The notes: generated by a model from the letters alone, not told the origin. Shown: positions 8,071-16,899, numbered from the stretch's first letter. The stretch is DNA of 64,000 bases from Bacillaceae bacterium JMAK1 (GCA_012970285.1 JIBW01000002.1:248001-312000); one strand, 5' to 3'. Numbers and translations are program-made.

Positions 8071-8109
8071 TCCAAAGGATTATTCATACATATTCCTTTT
8101 ATCCTTTGA
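8071..8109 (-). other. leader hairpin next to the pterin dehydratase RBS
   Basis: TCCAAAGGAT (8071-8080) and ATCCTTTGA (8101-8109) pair across 20 bases. On the minus-strand transcript the 3' arm runs straight into the GGAGGT ribosome binding site. It could be a terminator remnant of the upstream ABC gene or a translation control element. Confidence 0.4.
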
Positions 8110-8123
8110 AGGCAAACCTGAAA

Positions 8124-9842
8124 TTAAATTAATGTTTGTTGAGCGTTGTAGAGTCTGCTGTAATGACCACCTTGAGCAAGTAACTCCTCGTGGTTCCCTT
8201 CTTCAGCAATTCCTTCTTTTGTAATGACAACAATGCGATCTGCATGTTTAATCGTCGTCAGACGGTGCGCGATAACGAGTGTCGTTCGACCAGCGGATAA
8301 TTTTTCTAAAGCACGCTGGATGGCAGCTTCTGTCTCCGTATCAAGCGCAGAAGTTGCTTCATCTAATATGAGGATAGGAGGGTTCTTTAAGAACATTCTA
8401 GCGATCGAAAGACGTTGCTTTTGTCCACCGGACAATTTGACGCCTCGTTCTCCTACGACTGTATCAAGTCCGTCTGGTTGATCTTGAATGAAATCTTCCA
8501 GTTCTGCTAAACGAGCAGCTTCCATAACCTCTTCGTCGTTCGCATCAAGGTTCCCGTAACGGATGTTATCCCTTAATGTGCCTGAGAACATAAATACGTC
8601 TTGTTGTACGACGCCGATTTGTTCACGTAACGATGTGAGCGTAATATCTTTAATGGAATGATCATCAATTGTAATATCGCCATCCAAAACATCATAAAAG
8701 CGTGGAAGGAGACTACAGAGGGTTGTTTTCCCTGCACCGGATGGTCCAACGAATGCAATCGTTTCTCCTTGCTTAATTTCTAAATGAATATTTTCAAGGA
8801 CTGGACGCTTCGCGTCGTATCCGAACGTAACATCATTGTATTTGATGTTTCCTTGTAGCCCTTGCACATCCTCGGCTTCAGGACGGTCTTGAATCTCAGG
8901 TTCAGTGTCCATAATTGCTAGGTAACGTTTGAACCCTGCATAGCCTTTCGGGTAGCTTTCAATAATGGCATTAATTTTCTCAATCGGACGGAAGAAAATG
9001 TTAGTAAGGAGAATAAAAGCCATAAAATCTCCAATAGATAATTGGTCTTGAAGCATAAAGTACGCACCAGTGAGTAGAACGAACAACGTCATAATTCGCA
9101 TCATCATATAACTTAAAGAGTTGTTAACTCCCATAATTTTGTAGGAGCGAATTTTAGCTTCTCGGAAGTTCTCGTTGTCTTCTTTGAACAGTTTTTGCTC
9201 ATGCTTTTCATTTGCAAAGGCTTGAACGAGACGAATTCCTCCAAGTGTGTCTTCAACACGAGCGTTGAAATTCGCCATTCGGTGAAACATGAGACGCATC
9301 GCTCCAGCCATTTTTCGGTTGCAATATACAACAATCCAGGTTAACAATGGAACGACAATGAACGTAATGACGGCAAGCTGCCAGTTAATGTAGAGCATGA
9401 CACCAAAGGATCCGAATAACGTCATGATGGCAGTAAACACATCTTCTGGTCCGTGATGGGCAACTTCACCAATCTCAAATAAGTCATTCGTTAAGTTTGA
9501 TAATAAATGTCCGGTTTTATTATTATCATGATAGCTGTAAGATAAATGTTGGACATGGGCGAATAATTCACGCCTCATATCGGTTTCGATATTAATCCCA
9601 AGAATGTGTCCCCAGTATGTAACGATATAATGAGCACCAGAATTAAAAATATAGATGACGAAAAGTGCGAGGCATGCGAGGACAATAATGGTAATCTCTC
9701 CTTGAGGGAGAAGGCGGTCCACGACTTGATTGACGATGATTGGAAACGCAAGCTCTAAAAGCGCGACAAAAATGGCGCTAATAAACGTAATCGTAAAGAG
9801 CTTCTTATAAGGTTTATAATAAGAAAAGAAACGACGAAGCAT
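8124..9842 (-). CDS. ABC exporter, fused permease and ATPase (YwjA-like)
   Basis: A 572-residue half-transporter of the MsbA/lipid-drug exporter type. Residues 1-310 hold six membrane helices (begins LRRFFSYYKPYKKLF); the C-terminal half has Walker A GPSGAGKTT, Q-loop VQQDVFMFSG, signature KLSGGQKQRL, Walker B PILILDEATSALD and switch His in IAHRLTT. It should act as a homodimer. The overall start and length look like Bacillus YwjA, a member of the Fur regulon. The Fur-like box just downstream of its promoter supports that. ATG at 9842 has GGAGG six bases upstream and is preferred to the longer frame from 9854. Confidence 0.88.
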   Translation of the reverse strand: MLRRFFSYYKPYKKLFTITFISAIFVALLELAFPIIVNQVVDRLLPQGEITIIVLACLALFVIYIFNSGAHYIVTYWGHILGINIETDMRRELFAHVQHLSYSYHDNNKTGHLLSNLTNDLFEIGEVAHHGPEDVFTAIMTLFGSFGVMLYINWQLAVITFIVVPLLTWIVVYCNRKMAGAMRLMFHRMANFNARVEDTLGGIRLVQAFANEKHEQKLFKEDNENFREAKIRSYKIMGVNNSLSYMMMRIMTLFVLLTGAYFMLQDQLSIGDFMAFILLTNIFFRPIEKINAIIESYPKGYAGFKRYLAIMDTEPEIQDRPEAEDVQGLQGNIKYNDVTFGYDAKRPVLENIHLEIKQGETIAFVGPSGAGKTTLCSLLPRFYDVLDGDITIDDHSIKDITLTSLREQIGVVQQDVFMFSGTLRDNIRYGNLDANDEEVMEAARLAELEDFIQDQPDGLDTVVGERGVKLSGGQKQRLSIARMFLKNPPILILDEATSALDTETEAAIQRALEKLSAGRTTLVIAHRLTTIKHADRIVVITKEGIAEEGNHEELLAQGGHYSRLYNAQQTLI

Positions 9843-9865
9843 AAGTACCTCCACTGAACATTAAT

Positions 9866-9880
9866 TGATAATGATTTTCA
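9866..9880 (-). promoter_or_regulatory. Fur box
   Basis: TGATAATGATTTTCA matches the Bacillus 7-1-7 Fur motif TGATAATNATTATCA at all but one position. It lies just downstream of the predicted start point of the YwjA-like gene, where bound Fur would block elongation or polymerase entry. Confidence 0.8.
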
Positions 9881-9892
9881 ATTACCTATTTC

Positions 9893-9921
9893 ATTCTATG
9901 AAATATTTGCGCGATAGTCAA
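9893..9921 (-). promoter_or_regulatory. sigma-A promoter of the YwjA-like exporter
   Basis: Minus strand TTGACT (9916-9921), 17-bp spacer, TAGAAT (9893-9898). The start point would fall a few bases before the Fur box. Confidence 0.75.
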
Positions 9922-9940
9922 TCGTTTCTAGCAACAGTCA

Positions 9941-9969
9941 TTGACGGATGGGTGGGTTTTTTTTACACT
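9941..9969 (+). promoter_or_regulatory. sigma-A promoter of the acyl-CoA carboxylase operon
   Basis: TTGACG (9941-9946), exactly 17 bases, TACACT (9964-9969). The spacer contains a T run. It fires away from the Fur-controlled exporter. Confidence 0.7.
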
Positions 9970-10005
9970 TTAAAAAGATGGTGAAGTTGTCTTGCTTGAC
10001 TCACC

Positions 10006-10022
10006 CTTCCAAAGTTTGGAAG
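10006..10022 (+). promoter_or_regulatory. perfect 8-bp inverted repeat in the carboxylase leader
   Basis: CTTCCAAA-G-TTTGGAAG, a perfect palindrome around one central base, in the untranslated leader about 30 bases after the predicted start point. No T run follows, so it is not a terminator; a regulator-binding site is the simplest reading. It does not match the FapR or Fur consensus. Confidence 0.45.
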
Positions 10023-10063
10023 CAGGCGCGATTTGCCTGATATCAAGAAGGGAGCTCCATGAG

Positions 10064-11404
10064 ATGATTAATAAAGTACTGATTGCGAATCGCGGGGAGA
10101 TTGCGGTTCGGATTATTCGGGCATGTCGCGAATTAGACATTGAAACGGTGGCAGTATATTCAGAGCCTGATCGCGAATCATTACACGTTGTGATGGCGGA
10201 TGAAGCATATTGTATCGGACCGAGTACTGCGACTGAAAGTTACTTAAAGAAAACGAATATTATAGCTACGGCTCTAAAAACAGGCTGTGATGCTATTCAC
10301 CCAGGATATGGTTTCTTGGCAGAGAACGCTGAATTTGCAGAGATTTGTGAAGATCATGGTCTCGTATTTATTGGACCTTCACCGAGTGCGATAAATCGTA
10401 TGGGCGATAAATCACAGGCAAGAGACACGATGAAAGCGGCCGGCGTCCCGATTGTTCCTGGAAGCGATGGTCTCATTGATCGAGAAGATGAAGCGATTGA
10501 AATTGCTAAAGAAATTGGTTACCCTGTCATTATTAAAGCAACTGCAGGGGGCGGTGGAAAGGGAATGCGCGTCGCTCAAAACCGTGAGGAACTCGTTCGC
10601 TCCATTCAAACTGCAAGACGAGAAGCTGAATCGAACTTCGGGAATGCAGGCGTTTATTTAGAAAAGTTTGTCGAAGAGCCTCGCCATATTGAAATTCAAA
10701 TTGTCGGTGATAGATACGGTGATGTAGTGCATTTCGGAGAACGAGATTGCTCGATTCAACGTCGTCATCAGAAGTTGATCGAAGAAGCGCCTTCACCAGC
10801 ATTGAATGAAACGATTCGCGAAGAAATGGGGCAAGCTGCGGTTGCTGCTGCAAAGGCCGTAGAGTATTGCGGCGCAGGAACGGTTGAGTTTTTACTCGAT
10901 AAACATAAGAATTTTTACTTCATGGAAATGAACACTCGGATTCAAGTAGAGCATCCGGTTACTGAAGAGGTTACCGGTGTTGATTTAATAAAAGAACAAT
11001 TGCTCGTTGCAAACAAGCAGCCTTTGTCTGTGAAACAAGAAGAAGTCGTTGTACGTGGACACGCAATTGAGTGCCGGATTAATGCCGAGAATGCCCGTAA
11101 AGGGTTCAGACCTTCCCCTGGGAAGATTTCGATGTGTGTGCCTCCAGGTGGACCGGGAGTGCGTGTCGATAGTGCTGCGTATACAGGTTACACAATTACA
11201 CCATTCTATGATTCAATGGTCGCCAAACTTATCGTTCATGCAAATACGAGAGATGAAGCGATTGCACGAATGAAACGTGCGTTATCAGAGTTTGTCATTG
11301 AAGGGGTCGATACGACCGTTCCATTCCATTTAAACTTAATGGATCATGATGTGTTTAAATCGGGAGAATTTGATACAAGTTTTCTAGAAAAATATACGGT
11401 GTAA
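10064..11404 (+). CDS. biotin carboxylase subunit of an acyl-CoA carboxylase
   Basis: A 446-residue ATP-grasp enzyme that carboxylates the biotin on the carrier protein. Visible: [23 protein letters not shown] start, ATP-binding [28 protein letters not shown], and the [18 protein letters not shown] active-site segment. The length is that of AccC. ATG at 10064 is preferred because AAGGGAG is nine bases upstream; the longer frame covers the leader. The next genes encode a biotin carrier and a propionyl/methylcrotonyl-type carboxyltransferase, so this set may serve an acyl-CoA other than acetyl-CoA; a second accBC pair is expected elsewhere in the chromosome. Confidence 0.93.
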   Translation: MINKVLIANRGEIAVRIIRACRELDIETVAVYSEPDRESLHVVMADEAYCIGPSTATESYLKKTNIIATALKTGCDAIHPGYGFLAENAEFAEICEDHGLVFIGPSPSAINRMGDKSQARDTMKAAGVPIVPGSDGLIDREDEAIEIAKEIGYPVIIKATAGGGGKGMRVAQNREELVRSIQTARREAESNFGNAGVYLEKFVEEPRHIEIQIVGDRYGDVVHFGERDCSIQRRHQKLIEEAPSPALNETIREEMGQAAVAAAKAVEYCGAGTVEFLLDKHKNFYFMEMNTRIQVEHPVTEEVTGVDLIKEQLLVANKQPLSVKQEEVVVRGHAIECRINAENARKGFRPSPGKISMCVPPGGPGVRVDSAAYTGYTITPFYDSMVAKLIVHANTRDEAIARMKRALSEFVIEGVDTTVPFHLNLMDHDVFKSGEFDTSFLEKYTV

Positions 11405-11421
11405 TGTAAAGGAGAGCGAAC

Positions 11422-11904
11422 ATGTATAGCATTAAAGAAATTAAAGAGCTTATTGAAGCAGTGAATGCATCAGAGATTACACAACTGGAAGTGCAAGGCG
11501 AGAAAGATACGTCGATTACAATCAAGAAAGAAACTAAAACGGTTGTTGAAACTACACCAGTAGTAGCGGCACCTAGCGCACCAGCAGTATCACAGCCGGT
11601 TGCAACACCTGAACAAAAACAAGAGCAACCTCAAGCAGAGAAAGCGAAAGCAGAAGCGGCTGACGATTCTGTTGAAATTACTTCACCGATGGTCGGGACC
11701 TTTTATCGTGCGTCATCACCAGATGCTGATCCATATGTACAAGTCGGAGATCAAGTTCACTCAGAATCAATTGTTTGTATCGTTGAAGCAATGAAACTAA
11801 TGAATGAATTAGAAGCTGAGACAAAAGGTGAAATCGTAGAAGTTCTTGTTGAAAACGGTGAACTCGTCGACTACGGTCAACCACTTTTCCGTGTGAAAGT
11901 TTAA
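11422..11904 (+). CDS. biotin carboxyl carrier protein
   Basis: A 160-residue carrier. The C-terminal lipoyl/biotinyl domain contains the biotinylation motif EAMKLMNE with Lys125, preceded by [21 protein letters not shown]. Residues 40-85 form a flexible Ala/Pro/Gln/Lys-rich linker. It is placed 17 bases behind the carboxylase gene, the reverse of the usual accB-accC order. The intrinsic terminator that follows means the downstream carboxyltransferase depends on readthrough. Confidence 0.93.
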   Translation: MYSIKEIKELIEAVNASEITQLEVQGEKDTSITIKKETKTVVETTPVVAAPSAPAVSQPVATPEQKQEQPQAEKAKAEAADDSVEITSPMVGTFYRASSPDADPYVQVGDQVHSESIVCIVEAMKLMNELEAETKGEIVEVLVENGELVDYGQPLFRVKV

Positions 11905-11929
11905 AAACCTTTATAGTAGCAAAACCTAA

Positions 11930-11961
11930 GAAACGATGGTTGCCATCGTTTCTTTTTTTTT
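11930..11961 (+). terminator. perfect intrinsic terminator inside the carboxylase operon
   Basis: GAAACGATGG (11930-11939) / CCATCGTTTC (11943-11952), a perfect 10-bp stem with a TTG loop, then nine T. The ribosome binding site of the carboxyltransferase begins only seven bases later, leaving no room for a promoter between. Confidence 0.9.
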
Positions 11962-11977
11962 ACACTTAGGAGGAGTT

Positions 11978-13492
11978 ATGAACCGTTATTTAGATGATTT
12001 ATATAAACGTAGAGAAGGCGTCTCCCTTGGAGGCGGTGAAAATAAGCAAAATAAGCAACGTCAACAAGGCAAACAATCGGCAAGGGAAAGGATTCATCAA
12101 CTAGTAGACAACGGCACATTCCGAGAACTTCAGCGTTTTGTACGCACTTCTGGAACCGATTATCACTGTGAAAATGTTGTTACAGGTTATGGTAAAGTTT
12201 TCGGTCGAACGGTTTGTGTTTACGCTCAAGATTTTACGATTCAAGGCGGATCACTAGGGGAAATGCACAGCCTTAAAATTACAAAACTAATGGATTATGC
12301 GTACAACTTAGGAGTACCAATTGTTGGCCTTTGTGATTCAGCAGGTGCAAAGATTCAAGAAGGCGTAAAAGCTTTGGAAGGGTATGGAGAGCTTTTTTAT
12401 CGTAATGCGAAATACTCGGGTAAGATTCCACAAATCTCGGTCATTATGGGTCCGTGTGCCGGGGGTGCTGTCTATTCTCCAGCGCTAACTGATTTTGTCT
12501 TTATGGTAAAGCAAACGTCGCACATGTTCCTTACAGGTTCCAAGGTCGTAAAAGCTGTGACGGGAAAGAACATGAGTCATGAAGAATTAGGCGGAAGTCA
12601 ATTGCATGCAACGAAAAGTGGGGACGTTCACTTTGTTTCTGAAAATGAAACCGATTGTTTACGGCAAGTGCGTAAATTGCTATCGTATTTGCCACAAAAC
12701 AATAAAGGACCAAATCCGATTGCATCCAATTGGGTTATGGAACAAAAACAAAACCAAATTGAAAGTGTCGTACCAGATGATCCCAAAAAAATTTACAATA
12801 TGATTCATGTTATTGCCGCTCTGTTTGATACGGGCTCCTATATGGAAGTACAAACGAATTTTGCAGCGAACATTACAGTCGGTTTTGCGAAGCTTGATGG
12901 GAACACAGTCGGTGTCGTTGCGAACAATCCGAAATACAAAGCAGGTGCACTAGATGTTGACGCCTCAGACAAGGCTGCACGCTTTATCCGGTTTTGTGAT
13001 TGTTTTGCCATTCCAATTGTTACGCTCGAAGACGTTTCTGGCTTTATTCCAGGCGTTTTACAACAAGAAAGTGGCATTATTCGTCACGGTGCCAAGCTGT
13101 TGTATGCGTATGCAGAAAGTTGTGTACCGAAAGTGACCGTCATTTTACGAAAGGCGTATGGAGGTGCTTACGTTGCGATGAATAGTAAATCAATCGGAGC
13201 TGATTTGGTGTTTGCGTGGCCAACAGCTGAAATTGCGGTCATGGGGGCGGAAGGTGCCGTCGATGTGTTGTATTCCAAAGAAATTCAGCAGGATGAACAT
13301 CCAGAATCAAAACGGGAGCAATTCATCGAGCAATACAAACGAGAGGTAATGCACCCTTATATTGCTGCTGAGCTTGGGGTCGTAGATGATGTGATTAGTC
13401 CCTCTGAAACGAGAAGTGTACTCATCGAGAGTTTGGATATGTTACGATCAAAAACAAGGAATGATGAATGTCATGGCAATATTCCACTTTAG
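11978..13492 (+). CDS. acyl-CoA carboxylase carboxyltransferase subunit (PccB/MmdA-like)
   Basis: A 504-residue carboxyltransferase with both crotonase-like halves in one chain: ARERIHQLVDNGTFREL near residue 35, LCDSAGAKIQEGVKALEGYG and IMGPCAGGAVYSPALTDF in the acyl-CoA half, then LEDVSGFIPGVLQQESGIIRHGAKLLYAYAE-type carboxybiotin-half residues and KAYGGAYVAMNSK. This is the propionyl/methylcrotonyl-CoA type, not the split AccA/AccD type. It transfers the carboxyl group from biotin to an acyl-CoA. ATG at 11978 sits behind AGGAGGAG; the longer frame runs through the terminator. No Glu/Asp phenotype or downstream mutase gene helps to fix the substrate. Confidence 0.85.
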   Translation: MNRYLDDLYKRREGVSLGGGENKQNKQRQQGKQSARERIHQLVDNGTFRELQRFVRTSGTDYHCENVVTGYGKVFGRTVCVYAQDFTIQGGSLGEMHSLKITKLMDYAYNLGVPIVGLCDSAGAKIQEGVKALEGYGELFYRNAKYSGKIPQISVIMGPCAGGAVYSPALTDFVFMVKQTSHMFLTGSKVVKAVTGKNMSHEELGGSQLHATKSGDVHFVSENETDCLRQVRKLLSYLPQNNKGPNPIASNWVMEQKQNQIESVVPDDPKKIYNMIHVIAALFDTGSYMEVQTNFAANITVGFAKLDGNTVGVVANNPKYKAGALDVDASDKAARFIRFCDCFAIPIVTLEDVSGFIPGVLQQESGIIRHGAKLLYAYAESCVPKVTVILRKAYGGAYVAMNSKSIGADLVFAWPTAEIAVMGAEGAVDVLYSKEIQQDEHPESKREQFIEQYKREVMHPYIAAELGVVDDVISPSETRSVLIESLDMLRSKTRNDECHGNIPL

Positions 13493-13501
13493 AAAGCGAC
13501 G

Positions 13502-13951
13502 TTAAATGGTACTTGCCATGATCATCGTAAGAACACCGCTACAACCGATGAATAACGATAAACTGTTTGCAAGTTGCACTCCCCCTGATTTTTCACCTAA
13601 GAGAGATAATGCGCGATCCACAAGGAAGAACAGCAATGTGGCGACAACTGCGAGAATGGTCAAATCAATATTTGCAGTAGCGAAATAGACGAACATACCA
13701 CCAGCGATATGAATGCTTAATGAAATCGTTTCACGAAAACGAGTATAATGTTTAGCAATCCAATCGGCCATAAAAGATAAGAATCCACCATAAAATACGA
13801 TTGGAATTAAAGAAAAGAAACCGTAAATCGTATAACTGTGCAGAACTTGAGTCACGTCGCTAGCACCGTTTGTTAATTCAATTGGGAACATCACACCTGA
13901 AATGAAGATAAAGATGGCCCACACTGCAAGTGCTGTTGAGAACTTATGCAT
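13502..13951 (-). CDS. hypothetical four-helix membrane protein
   Basis: A 149-residue protein with four predicted membrane helices (about residues 5-22, 45-66, 80-105 and 125-148) and few charged residues. I do not recognise a family. It converges on the carboxyltransferase gene, nine bases from its stop, and diverges from the flavodoxin-fold reductase gene at 14042. The AGGTGTCC stretch upstream of its ATG (minus strand) can serve as a ribosome binding site. Confidence 0.65.
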   Translation of the reverse strand: MHKFSTALAVWAIFIFISGVMFPIELTNGASDVTQVLHSYTIYGFFSLIPIVFYGGFLSFMADWIAKHYTRFRETISLSIHIAGGMFVYFATANIDLTILAVVATLLFFLVDRALSLLGEKSGGVQLANSLSLFIGCSGVLTMIMASTI

Positions 13952-14041
13952 AAGGACACCTCTTTAATTAATTTACGTTATCAATCTATCTATAACCGAT
14001 ATTTTTGTAATCGAAACAAAAATTTAGAAAGGAAGTGTGTT

Positions 14042-14620
14042 ATGCACTATATTATTTACATGCACCCGACGAAAGATAGCTTTAATGGACAAGTGCTACA
14101 TACGTTTGAACAAGCACTTAAACAGACAGGTAATGAAAAGGTTTATGTTAGACATTTGTATGAATCGTTTACGGATGTGGTACTTTCAAATGCTGAATAT
14201 GAGGACTCACTTAAGGGATTGTATGCAGAGGACGTACAGCATGAGCAACAAATGCTCCAGGAAGCAAAGACGGTTACATTCATTTTCCCGATATGGTGGG
14301 GAGGATTTCCGGCAATCGGAAAAGGATATTTAGATCGCGTGTTGTCTTACGGATTTGCGTTTGAGTTAGAAGATGAAACGCCGATTCCTAAAATGAATAA
14401 CAAGCCATTAGGATTAATCTATACGACTGGATCTCCAGAAAAAGAGTGGAATAAAGCAGAAAAAGACGATTTCGAAGGAATTGTAAAACGCTCAATTAGC
14501 GATTTTTGTGGATTCAATATGCTCAAGCCGTTACACTTAGGTTATGTTGTCCAAGCAAGTGAAGACGAGCACCAAACGATGTTGCAGCGGGTGAAAGAAT
14601 ACGCTGTTCAATATGAATAG
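14042..14620 (+). CDS. NAD(P)H-dependent oxidoreductase, flavodoxin fold (quinone reductase type)
   Basis: A 192-residue protein of the KefF/MdaB/NQO1-like group. MHYIIYMHPTKDSFNGQVLHTF gives the first strand and FMN-phosphate loop, and FIFPIWWGGFPAIGKGYLDRVLSYGFAF is the conserved flavin-binding core. Such enzymes reduce quinones or electrophiles with NAD(P)H. ATG at 14042 follows AAAGGAAG at good distance; the longer frame begins in the divergent gene. The FAH-family gene starts 12 bases after it, so the two are an operon. Confidence 0.82.
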   Translation: MHYIIYMHPTKDSFNGQVLHTFEQALKQTGNEKVYVRHLYESFTDVVLSNAEYEDSLKGLYAEDVQHEQQMLQEAKTVTFIFPIWWGGFPAIGKGYLDRVLSYGFAFELEDETPIPKMNNKPLGLIYTTGSPEKEWNKAEKDDFEGIVKRSISDFCGFNMLKPLHLGYVVQASEDEHQTMLQRVKEYAVQYE

Positions 14621-14631
14621 GAGAGGATTTT

Positions 14632-15540
14632 ATGCACATATTGTCGGTTTCACATGAAGGAATTGAAACGCTAGCTGCAAAGCAAATGTCAAGCGATAAA
14701 GTATTACTGTTAGAGAAAGCTTTCCAACTTTACAGTCCAGGAACGGAATGCCCAACAGATATGATATCAGCTATTTCACTTGGCGAGCCTTTCCTCAATA
14801 CAGTAAATTCTGTATATGAGCAAGCGGTACATAACGAAGCTGTTAATAAAGATGTATTTATAAAAGACGGAGAATTTCAAACGCTCACACCAATTAAACA
14901 ACCTCCCAAAAATGTAATGTGTGTCGGGAAAAATTATGCAGCACACGCGATTGAAATGGGTTCTGCAAAAGATATCCCAGACCATCCATTAATCTTTACG
15001 AAAGCTCATACGACGATCTGTGCCCATAGAGACGACGTTTCACTACATCGTGACGTTACAGAGCAAGTTGACTATGAAGGTGAACTTGCCATCGTTATTG
15101 GTAAAAAGGGAACGAAGATAAAGCGCGAAGAAGCTTGGGATTACATCTTTGGATTTACACTATTAAATGATATTACGGCTCGCGATTTACAAGCAAAACA
15201 TAAACAGTTCTTTGTCGGCAAAAGTTTAGACGGTTTTTGTCCAATAGGTCCATCCATCGTTACGGGGCTAAGTGAGGAAGAACTACTAAAAGAGACCATT
15301 ACGACAACGGTGAATGATGAAGTACGACAGCAAGCACCTCTTACTGATATGATCTTTGATGTTCGAGAATTGATTCACGTACTGTCGAAAGGAATGACGC
15401 TCGAGCCTGGTGATATTATCGCAACAGGTACACCGTCAGGCGTTGGGAAAGGAATGAAACCACCGAAGTTTCTTAGAGCTGGTGATGAAGTAGTGATCAC
15501 GATCCCTGCAATTGGTGAGCTACGCAATCAGATGGTTTAA
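14632..15540 (+). CDS. fumarylacetoacetate hydrolase family protein (YisK-like)
   Basis: A 302-residue FAH-fold enzyme. The catalytic domain starts near residue 97 (KNVMCVGKNYAAHAIEMG), with HPLIFTKAHT, the metal-binding YEGELAIVIGKK, and GFTLLNDITARDLQ with GKSLDGFCPIGP, ending in PGDIIATGTPSGVGKG. Metal ligands Glu/Glu/Asp are in place. In the family such proteins hydrolyse C-C bonds or decarboxylate oxaloacetate; the length and N-terminal extension fit Bacillus YisK. It is co-transcribed with the quinone reductase-like gene and ends at a terminator shared with the convergent kamA-like gene. Confidence 0.85.
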   Translation: MHILSVSHEGIETLAAKQMSSDKVLLLEKAFQLYSPGTECPTDMISAISLGEPFLNTVNSVYEQAVHNEAVNKDVFIKDGEFQTLTPIKQPPKNVMCVGKNYAAHAIEMGSAKDIPDHPLIFTKAHTTICAHRDDVSLHRDVTEQVDYEGELAIVIGKKGTKIKREEAWDYIFGFTLLNDITARDLQAKHKQFFVGKSLDGFCPIGPSIVTGLSEEELLKETITTTVNDEVRQQAPLTDMIFDVRELIHVLSKGMTLEPGDIIATGTPSGVGKGMKPPKFLRAGDEVVITIPAIGELRNQMV

Positions 15541-15556
15541 ATCCTGTGAAACATGT

Positions 15557-15611
15557 AAAACGACACACCTTAACTCTTCGTGAACTAAGAGCTTAGGGTG
15601 TGTCGTTTATC
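15557..15611. terminator. bidirectional intrinsic terminator
   Basis: AAACGACACACCTTAA ... TTAGGGTGTGTCGTTT long stem between two convergent genes, with A/T runs on both sides. Confidence 0.8.
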
Positions 15612-15615
15612 GTTA

Positions 15616-16797
15616 TTATGACGTTTTAACTTTGCGTTTTCGTTTCTCAGGCATGTCAGACATTTGATTGACGCTTGCAACGTCGTCTACTTTCTTCTTA
15701 GGCATTTCCCAATGGGCTTCACTTCCTGGTAAATCATCAAACCAAGCAGCATCGTCTGGACAATCTAAAACCATAAACTTTCCATAATTTCCATCGCGTG
15801 ATTGGTGGTATTTTAAATACGCTTTTCCATCTTCAATGGCAAGAATTTCGATTTTCCCAGACGTGTGACTCATCGACAGGCGAATTCGTTTGCCAAGACC
15901 ACTCGTAATCGCTTTAGCTTTTTCGACGGCTTCATACGCTTCTTTAAGTGTGAGCACAAAGTCGTTGTTACCAGCAACTGGGCGGTTAATAAAGAAGTAG
16001 TAAGGGGTTACACCAGCCCAGGATAATCGATTGAGTAGCTCGCCTAAGTCTTCAGGGTTATCATTAATTCCCTTTAGTACAGGCGTCTGGTTAACAACGA
16101 TGACTCCTGAATCGTGAAGCGCTTCAAATGCTTTTTTTGCTTCAGCGGTAATTTCACGTGGGTGATTGACGTGAGCCATCACATAGATTCGATTGTCAGG
16201 TGTAGAGTATTCTTTAAAGAGATCAAGCAGCTCTTGATCTTCATAAATACGCATCGGATTAAATACAGGCAATTTTGAACCGATCCGGATAATCTTTACG
16301 TGCGGAATGCTACGCAGTTCTTCAATAATGTAACGCAACTTCTTCGTTGCTAAAATCATCGGGTCTCCACCCGTTAAAAGGACGTTGTTGATTTCAGGGT
16401 GATTACGGATGTATTCAATTCCAGGATCAACATCGCTCATTGCTTCTTTTACGTCGTTTCTAAATAAGCGCTTTCTAAAGCAATAGCGACAATAAGCACC
16501 GCAAACTTCGGAGCAAATTAAGAGGGCAGTCGTTTCATACTTATGTTGGCAACCGGTAACAACGTAATTCGTATCTTCATCAGAAGCATCCCAACGACCG
16601 TATTCAGAAAGCTCTTGTTCGTTTGGGATTACGAGATTCTTAATAGGGTCATTCGGGTCTTCCCAATCAATAAGACCTAAATAGTAATCATTGACTCTAA
16701 ACACAAATTTATCAGTGATCTTACGGAGTTTTTCTTTTTCTTTCTCTGGAATTTCTGGAATTTTATCAATATTAGTAATATATTTTGGCTGTGCCAT
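15616..16797 (-). CDS. KamA-family radical SAM aminomutase-like protein
   Basis: A 393-residue radical SAM protein. The cluster motif CGAYCRYC (CxxxCxxC) and the following RKRLFRND, then LLTGGDPMIL, are those of lysine/glutamate 2,3-aminomutases and the EF-P lysyl enzyme EpmB. The classical PGGGGK lysine loop for pyridoxal phosphate is replaced by SHTSGK; its lysine may still serve. The C-terminus is Lys/Arg-rich. Substrate is unknown. ATG at 16797 has AAAGGAGG at the right distance, while the earlier ATG at 16803 abuts it. It diverges from the aminotransferase gene across a region packed with operator-like dyads. Confidence 0.8.
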   Translation of the reverse strand: MAQPKYITNIDKIPEIPEKEKEKLRKITDKFVFRVNDYYLGLIDWEDPNDPIKNLVIPNEQELSEYGRWDASDEDTNYVVTGCQHKYETTALLICSEVCGAYCRYCFRKRLFRNDVKEAMSDVDPGIEYIRNHPEINNVLLTGGDPMILATKKLRYIIEELRSIPHVKIIRIGSKLPVFNPMRIYEDQELLDLFKEYSTPDNRIYVMAHVNHPREITAEAKKAFEALHDSGVIVVNQTPVLKGINDNPEDLGELLNRLSWAGVTPYYFFINRPVAGNNDFVLTLKEAYEAVEKAKAITSGLGKRIRLSMSHTSGKIEILAIEDGKAYLKYHQSRDGNYGKFMVLDCPDDAAWFDDLPGSEAHWEMPKKKVDDVASVNQMSDMPEKRKRKVKTS

Positions 16798-16838
16798 AAA
16801 CATCCTCCTTTAGTATTGATCATTGATAGAATGAGCTT

Positions 16839-16867
16839 AGTATAACAAGAGGAATGTACAAGGTCAA
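16839..16867 (-). promoter_or_regulatory. sigma-A promoter of the kamA-like gene
   Basis: Minus strand TTGACC (16862-16867), 17-bp spacer, TATACT (16839-16844). Close to consensus, and outside the cluster of dyads. Confidence 0.75.
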
Positions 16868-16899
16868 AAAAGAATAAAAAGATTCAAAATAGTTTTAAA

